From the NCBI RefSeq assembly GCF_901000735.1, contig NC_081551.1:4329420-4393419 (forward strand): a DNA stretch of 64,000 nt, in the 5' to 3' direction. Below, one piece after another: positions 59,463 through 64,000 of the stretch. The stretch's first letter is position 1. Each line of letters starts with the position of its first letter. Made by a program: the position numbers and the translations under genes. This DNA is from Corylus avellana. Taxonomy: Eukaryota; Streptophyta; Magnoliopsida; Fagales; Betulaceae. The notes under the pieces are model-generated. The model saw only the letters and a list, made by a program, of their open reading frames with translations, was not told the origin of the DNA and searched no databases.

Positions 59463-59786
59463 ATTTTACCATGTTAAAAAAAGTAAAAAATTTTTCCTCT
59501 TTTCCACCGCCAACTCCTATCCACTAAGCAGTACGGTGGTGGTCCGGTGGACGACTAATAATGGCGGTGAAGATGATCATAATAAATATAAACGACCCGT
59601 ATTAGAGCTAGCATGCAATACCCAAGATATTGGACGGGATCTCAATCTCATTTTTATTATTTTTGTTATGTGGCTTATTTTGACTCAATTATAATTTTCT
59701 TTGAAAACGGCCCAATTCACTTTTGTGCATTCTTTGACTCACAAATTTTGGGCCAAAAAAATCCAAGCTCATGGCCCAATTTAGAG

Positions 59787-59863
59787 CATGCATGTGTTTC
59801 AATTACAGGGTCACACATTTTATGTACCACTCTTAACACGTATGAGTCATGCAACTACGTGTC
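59787..59863 (+). promoter_or_regulatory. Seed-type promoter motifs upstream of SDH2
   Basis: Within 180 bases of the SDH2 start codon lie an RY element CATGCATG (59787-59794), a GCN4-like TGAGTCAT (59843-59850) and an ABRE-type ACGTGTC (59857-59863). RY sites are bound by B3 factors (ABI3, FUS3, LEC2), and ACGT and GCN4 sites by bZIP factors. The combination is the classic seed-maturation signature. Arabidopsis SDH2-3 is reported to be seed-specific and controlled through such elements. Activity here is inference. Confidence 0.6.
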
Positions 59864-59963
59864 CCTAACCATGAGAAGCCTTAAACCGAGCAAAGAAGCT
59901 TCCATTCCAGGCTGAAGAAAACAGAGCAAAACCAAAGCATTTGCAGTACGTTTAGGGAGAGAA

Positions 59964-61118
59964 ATGTCAAAAATCTGGCTTCGCCATGGCTACAGCAAGA
60001 TAGCAAGGATACTTGGCAGAAAAGACCCAAAGAAGCAAAAATTTCCTGTATTGGAAGGTCACCCAGTGGGCCAAGAACATGCAGAAGAAGCTGCTGAGGC
60101 CCATGACACCATCCAAAGCAACATCAAGAAGCTCATAAAGGAATTCAGAATCTACAGGTGGAGCCCTGATTATCCCAACAAGAAGCCCCACCTGGAATCC
60201 TACTTTGTCGACCTCTCCAAATGCGGCCCCATGGTAAATTTTACATCTTTGATTCCCTTTCTTTATGGATTGCCAAAATGGGAGCTGAGTGTTAAAATTT
60301 TGTACAGGTTTTGGATGTGTTGCAGAAGATAAAAGCAGAGGATGATTCCAGCTTGAGCTATAGGAGGTCATGCAGGGAAGGAATATGCGGCTCCTGCGCC
60401 ATGAACATTGATGGAACCAACACGGTGGCTTGCCTGAAGCCCATTGACGCCGACACTTCACGACCCACGATTATAACCCCTCTGCCTCACATGTTTGTGA
60501 TCAAAGATCTGGTCGTCGACCTCACCAATTTCTACCATCAGTACAAGTAAATTTGCTCTGTTTTGCAATGTTTTTTAATTGCTTACAGTTACAGACGTGT
60601 GCTAATTTCCCATGACATAGATTGATTGAGCCGTGGCTGAAGGCCACAAAAGCTCCGGAGGACGGGCGGGAATATAGGCAATCGCCGGCGAACAGAAAGA
60701 AGCTAGATGGGTTGTATGAGTGTATACTCTGTGCTTGCTGTAGTAGTTCATGCCCTTCATACTGGTGGAACCCGGAGGAGTTCCTCGGCCCTGCAACATT
60801 GCTGCAATCTTATAGATGGATTTCTGACAGGTAAATTGTTCAAGACTTATCCTTTTATCAGTTCCAATGTGTTCAATTTCCGTCTGATTTGATCAAAAGG
60901 TGAGGGCTCTGTTTACTCGTTGGTTTTGCAGCCGGGATGACTTCGCGGATGAACGATTGCAGGCGTTGACGGAAGATGAGAAGAGATTATATAGATGCAG
61001 GACTATTCAGAATTGTACGGCTACCTGCCCCAAAAGCCTCAATCCTGCAGAGGCCATTCACAAGATGAAGACTAGGCATCTGCTTTCGCTGCCTGTGGAG
61101 GAGGTTGAGAGCCTGTAA
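59964..61118 (+). CDS. Succinate dehydrogenase iron-sulfur subunit, mitochondrial (SDH2-3-like)
   Basis: The iron-sulfur subunit of respiratory complex II, passing electrons from the SDH1 flavin to ubiquinone at the inner mitochondrial membrane. Exons are 59964-60233, 60308-60546, 60621-60830 and 60932-61118, all GT-AG, totalling 906 nt or 301 residues. The [2Fe-2S] cysteines are C112, C117, C120 and C132 ([10 protein letters not shown] and ACLKP). CILCACC...C gives C204, C207, C210 and C214, and C262, C268 and C272 ([15 protein letters not shown]) complete the [4Fe-4S] and [3Fe-4S] sites. The N-terminus [20 protein letters not shown] is basic and lacks acidic residues, like a mitochondrial presequence. 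The domain core begins near residue 60 (KEFRIYRW). All ligands are present, so it should be functional. Assignment to the seed SDH2-3 type rests on the promoter motifs and the VQ neighbour. Confidence 0.95.
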
Positions 61119-61591
61119 GGCTATGAACATTCGATGAGAGCGGGAATTTTCAACAAGTTTTTTTTTTTTTTTTTGGTTTTGGTTTGTTTTTATTTGCCTT
61201 AGCATTGGTGAATAATGTTCCATCATGTTTGATAAATCATTGCCTACATGAGGTTTCAAGAAATTCAAGATACCATGAATGCTGGATGATCTTCATTGAT
61301 GGAACTATATAGTTACAGAATTGGAGTTGAATTACAGTAGCAACTAAACAATCGAAAGAATTCATATCAATGTTACAGTGATGTTATCTTGAAACTCTGT
61401 TTCTCTATTGGAATTCAAATGACTGCCTTCTTTGTTATCTTGAACTCCATCCTTGTCGGCTACCATATTAGCAATACTTGCTGCTGCGATGCCTGCAGAA
61501 TCATCTGCAGAATTTGTGTCAACATTAGTTACTTTAACAAACATCACCATATTGAGCACTTGTTGATGTTGGTGTCGGCGTGGTTTAAGAT
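61119..61591. other. 3' flank of SDH2, no further gene
   Basis: It contains the probable SDH2 3' UTR with a poly-T run at 61159-61174. A less AT-rich minus-strand open frame (61559-61362) has no recognised domain and is interrupted at the hAT insertion border. Confidence 0.4.
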
Positions 61592-61701
61592 GGGGGTGTT
61601 AATGCGGTTTATAAAACCGCTAACCGCACTAATCGCTAATTGCCTTTAAAAGCGGTTAGTAAAAACTGTTAGCGGGATTTTGAAAACCGCTAACCCTTTT
61701 T

Positions 61702-61732
<31 letters not shown>

Positions 61733-62308
61733 ATATTATATTTTTATTATGTGTATTGAGTATGTTTATGTTTGTGTTACTTGTTTAGGATATCGACTCT
61801 AAGGTTTTTTAACAATTGGGTTTTCTTTGATTTTCATAATTGTATTATTTTGGGTTAGGAACTTGATAATCCTGATAATTTTCATATAACTATGTTTTGG
61901 GGTTTTTTTAGGTACCCTTTACATTTTTTTTTTTTTTAATTTTTTATATGGGCTCATTTTGGACCAAGCCCAATGTAGTATATCGCAACCTATATGCTTG
62001 TTAAATAGTGCACATTTTCATGCCAAAAAAGCACATGAAAGGCTAGAAAGGGCAAAATAAGCCCAAAACTAAAAATTGGACCAAAAGGGGGAAAAAAAAA
62101 AAGGTGAAAAAAAAAGGAAAAAAAAAATAATAAAGTGAGCCCAAAAAAGCCTAATTCTCAAATTCAACCAAAAGAGAAAGCCCAAAAAAGTGGTTAGTTA
62201 AAAAAGCGGTTAACCGGATGCGGTTAGTAAAATGTACTAACCACTTAAGCGGAAGCGGTTAGTGGTTTTAGCCATTAACCGCTAACCGCAACCGCATTAT
62301 CACTCCTA
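61592..62308. mobile_element. Non-autonomous hAT element, 717 bp, with 8-bp target duplication
   Basis: The ends read TGGGGGTGTTAATGCGG and, reverse-complemented, TAGGAGTGATAATGCGG (14 of 17 match). GTTTAAGA is repeated perfectly at 61584-61591 and 62309-62316. Sub-terminal regions at both ends carry many copies of GCGGTTAG and AACCGCTAACC, the binding-site-like repeats typical of hAT elements. The interior is A/T-rich with no transposase. Confidence 0.88.
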
Positions 62309-62544
62309 GTTTAAGAGCCTTGATGTGATGGGTCTTCGCTCGAGGTTAGTTCCCAGTGGCCAATATCCATTAGCTCAATTAATGAAAAACATACTAAAGT
62401 TAAAAAAGTAGTTACTTTGATTAGCATTCAAATAAATAAAATCAAACATCATAATTAATAGTCAATAAAATGCAAAGTGTGATCTCCATAACAAAAATTT
62501 AGCAAAACAATACTTCAATTATTATATTTAATATTGAACAAAGA

Positions 62545-63440
62545 ATACATCTTATAATTATTATTGGAAAGGTTATTCTCTCGGGAGGAATCTATTTCTA
62601 TCCTTTTGGTACCTCTTAGTACCACGGACCAAGATGATAAACTTATTTGGCAAGGAACGGCAAAAGGGCTCTTTTTAGTAAGAAGTGCTTACCACCTGGA
62701 AAAAGAGAGAGAAGCGGCTTCTCAGGCAGAAAGTTCATCTCGGGTCCGTCACAGTGACGTATGGAGATCCATTTGGCAACAAAAAATAACAAGTATGGAG
62801 AAACACTTCCTCTGGCGAGCTTGTCATGAAATTTTGCCTACAAAAGCAAATCTTTGGGCCAAGAAGGTGACTATGGACTCTTACTGCCCAGTCTGTGAAA
62901 GAGCGGAGGAGACAACATACCATGTGCTATGGCAATGCCCTGCGGCCAGGGACATCTGGAGTGCTGGGTGTATTAAATTCTAGAAAAGCTGTCTTGAAGG
63001 GCTGTCTTTCCTACAGGTGGTGGAGGGAATGTTGAAGAGCTGCGACCAGATGGAATTTGCTCAGTTTGCAAACATTGCTCGTCGCATTTGGCTTAGGCAA
63101 AATGAGATGATTCACGGTGGTGATTTTCTACATCCCAATATTTTAATTCAGCAAGCCACACGGGCAGTGACTCTGTTTCACCTGGTGCGAGATGAGGTGG
63201 CACTGCTGGAGGTTGCTTGCGAAGCTTCTAACCACTGTACTTGGAAAAATCCTCCAATTGGGTGGTTTAAGGCCTACTGGGACACCGACGTTAATCAACA
63301 CTCAGGGCGTGTGGGTCTCGGGGTTGTCATAAGGGATCATCAAGGCAAAATGTGGGCGGCAAAAAGCATGACTCGTCTGGGTTTTTTGGACCCAATATCA
63401 GCAGAAACTCATGGCAGCAAGTTTATGGCCAACGGCAAGT
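62545..63440 (+). pseudogene. C-terminal fragment of a plant LINE (zf-RVT plus RNase H)
   Basis: One reading frame from about 62564 to 63430, broken by TAG at 62981-62983. The first part (DDKLIWQGTAKG to CPVCERAEETTYHVLWQCP) is the zinc-binding zf-RVT region of plant LINE reverse transcriptases. The second part has the ARRIWLRQNEMIHGG linker, then an RNase H-like start (WDTDVNQHSGRVGLGVVIRDH) that stops being recognisable after PISAET. The reverse transcriptase palm and all upstream parts are absent, as expected of a truncated, dead copy. Confidence 0.85.
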
Positions 63441-63494
63441 TTTACGGTTGGATGTTGAAGCAGGTTGGCTTTGACTTTTCCTACTTTTTACGAT

Positions 63495-63790
63495 TTAGGA
63501 GGATTGAATCTCCTAGAATTCTTTTAAGATTTAAGTTTCTTAAATTTTGAATCCTAACTATTCATTGTATCTTGACGCTAAAAGTAAAAGGCTTTTCAGT
63601 TTTCACCTTTAAATTTCAAAACAATAATAATTAAAAAATCAAAATGTATTTTGACTTTAAAGGTAAAAACAAAAAAGCCTTTTTGTTTTGAACCTTAAGA
63701 TACATTAATAGATGGACAAGATTTAAAATTTGAAAAACTCAAATTTTAAAAGAATTTTAAAGAATCCTGATCCGGTAGAGTACTCTTAAA
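63495..63790. mobile_element. MITE with long inverted arms at the LINE end
   Basis: The left arm (TTCTTTTAAGATTTAAGTTTC, ..., TTGTATCTTGACG, ..., AAAGGCTTTT) is mirrored by the right arm read in reverse complement (ATTCTTTTAAAATTTGAG, ..., TGTATCTTAAGG, ..., AAAGGCTTTT). About 295 bp. It begins where the LINE homology ends. Borders are approximate. Confidence 0.62.
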
Positions 63791-64000
63791 TCTTAATAGA
63801 GAGGGTGAGGTTTGTTAAATACACTAACGGAGCTAATTAAAGAGGTTGGTGACAAAAATAAAATAAAATAAAATTCCTTAAAAGTTAGGTATTTTTTTTC
63901 TTTAATTTGGCTCTTAAATTGTTTTTTTAATACAGTTTAAACTTCCTAAAATTAAACTCTTAGTTTAATTCGTAGATACCTAGTTAAATTGTAAGACAAT
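63791..64000. other. Right edge of the window
   Basis: AT-rich sequence with a T run. Nothing recognisable. Confidence 0.4.

Noticed and set aside
60617..60640. miR171-like word TGATTGAGCCGTG
   Set aside because: It lies in an SDH2 exon encoding the conserved IEPW segment, no hairpin partner is visible, and the match is partial.
1..64000. CRISPR arrays, operons, bacterial-type promoters, rRNA or tRNA genes
   Set aside because: The DNA is plant nuclear. None was seen; the tRNA-like boxes belong to SINEs.

Overview
The window is nuclear DNA from a dicot flowering plant. It is AT-rich, its genes are split by short GT-AG introns, and it is full of small transposons and microsatellites. Its proteins (UNE2-type MFS transporters, a proline- and histidine-rich VQ protein, a plant SDH2) are eudicot in character. 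I cannot name the species. Two runs of exactly 100 N show it is a scaffolded draft assembly.

Left part (1-27,600): a tandem array of genes for one major facilitator superfamily (MFS) family, all on the minus strand. Four copies are intact: MFS-1 (697-4036), MFS-3 (12156-15459), MFS-4 (17482-20006) and MFS-5 (22103-24092). Each has three exons with the same intron positions and phases. MFS-2 (6668-10280) is a pseudogene with three nonsense codons and a +1 frameshift. Two further relics remain: a scrap of exon 1 at 20327-20402, and a ghost at about 11154-11780 in which 3' flank and intron 2 are joined with the last exon missing. An apparent sixth gene start at 25487-26266 is very probably an assembly artefact, because contig ends overlapping by about 2.07 kb were left side by side around the first N gap. 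The second gap (30962-31061) has the same architecture.

Middle part (27,600-49,700): gene-poor. It holds SINEs, MITEs, hAT-like elements, a 58-bp tandem repeat, a decayed Ty1/copia reverse transcriptase with a 178-bp MITE inserted in it, an LTR-like stretch and long simple repeats. I see no convincing protein gene here.

Right part (49,700-64,000): an intronless VQ-motif gene (minus, 49717-51048) and a four-exon mitochondrial succinate dehydrogenase iron-sulfur subunit gene (SDH2-3-like, plus, 59964-61118). The SDH2 gene is preceded by RY, GCN4-like and ACGTGTC motifs typical of seed-maturation promoters. From memory, the Arabidopsis counterparts (VQ34, At5g65170, and SDH2-3, At5g65165) are also neighbours, which suggests conserved microsynteny. 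A 717-bp non-autonomous hAT element with a perfect 8-bp target duplication, a broken LINE end and another MITE complete the window.

The genes form no pathway. The MFS array is a local expansion, VQ is a WRKY-partner type regulator, and SDH2 serves respiratory complex II. I did not find an undescribed molecular system. The strongest observations are structural: unmerged haplotype or contig overlaps, gene birth and death in the MFS array, and transposon insertions that can be dated against paralogous empty sites.
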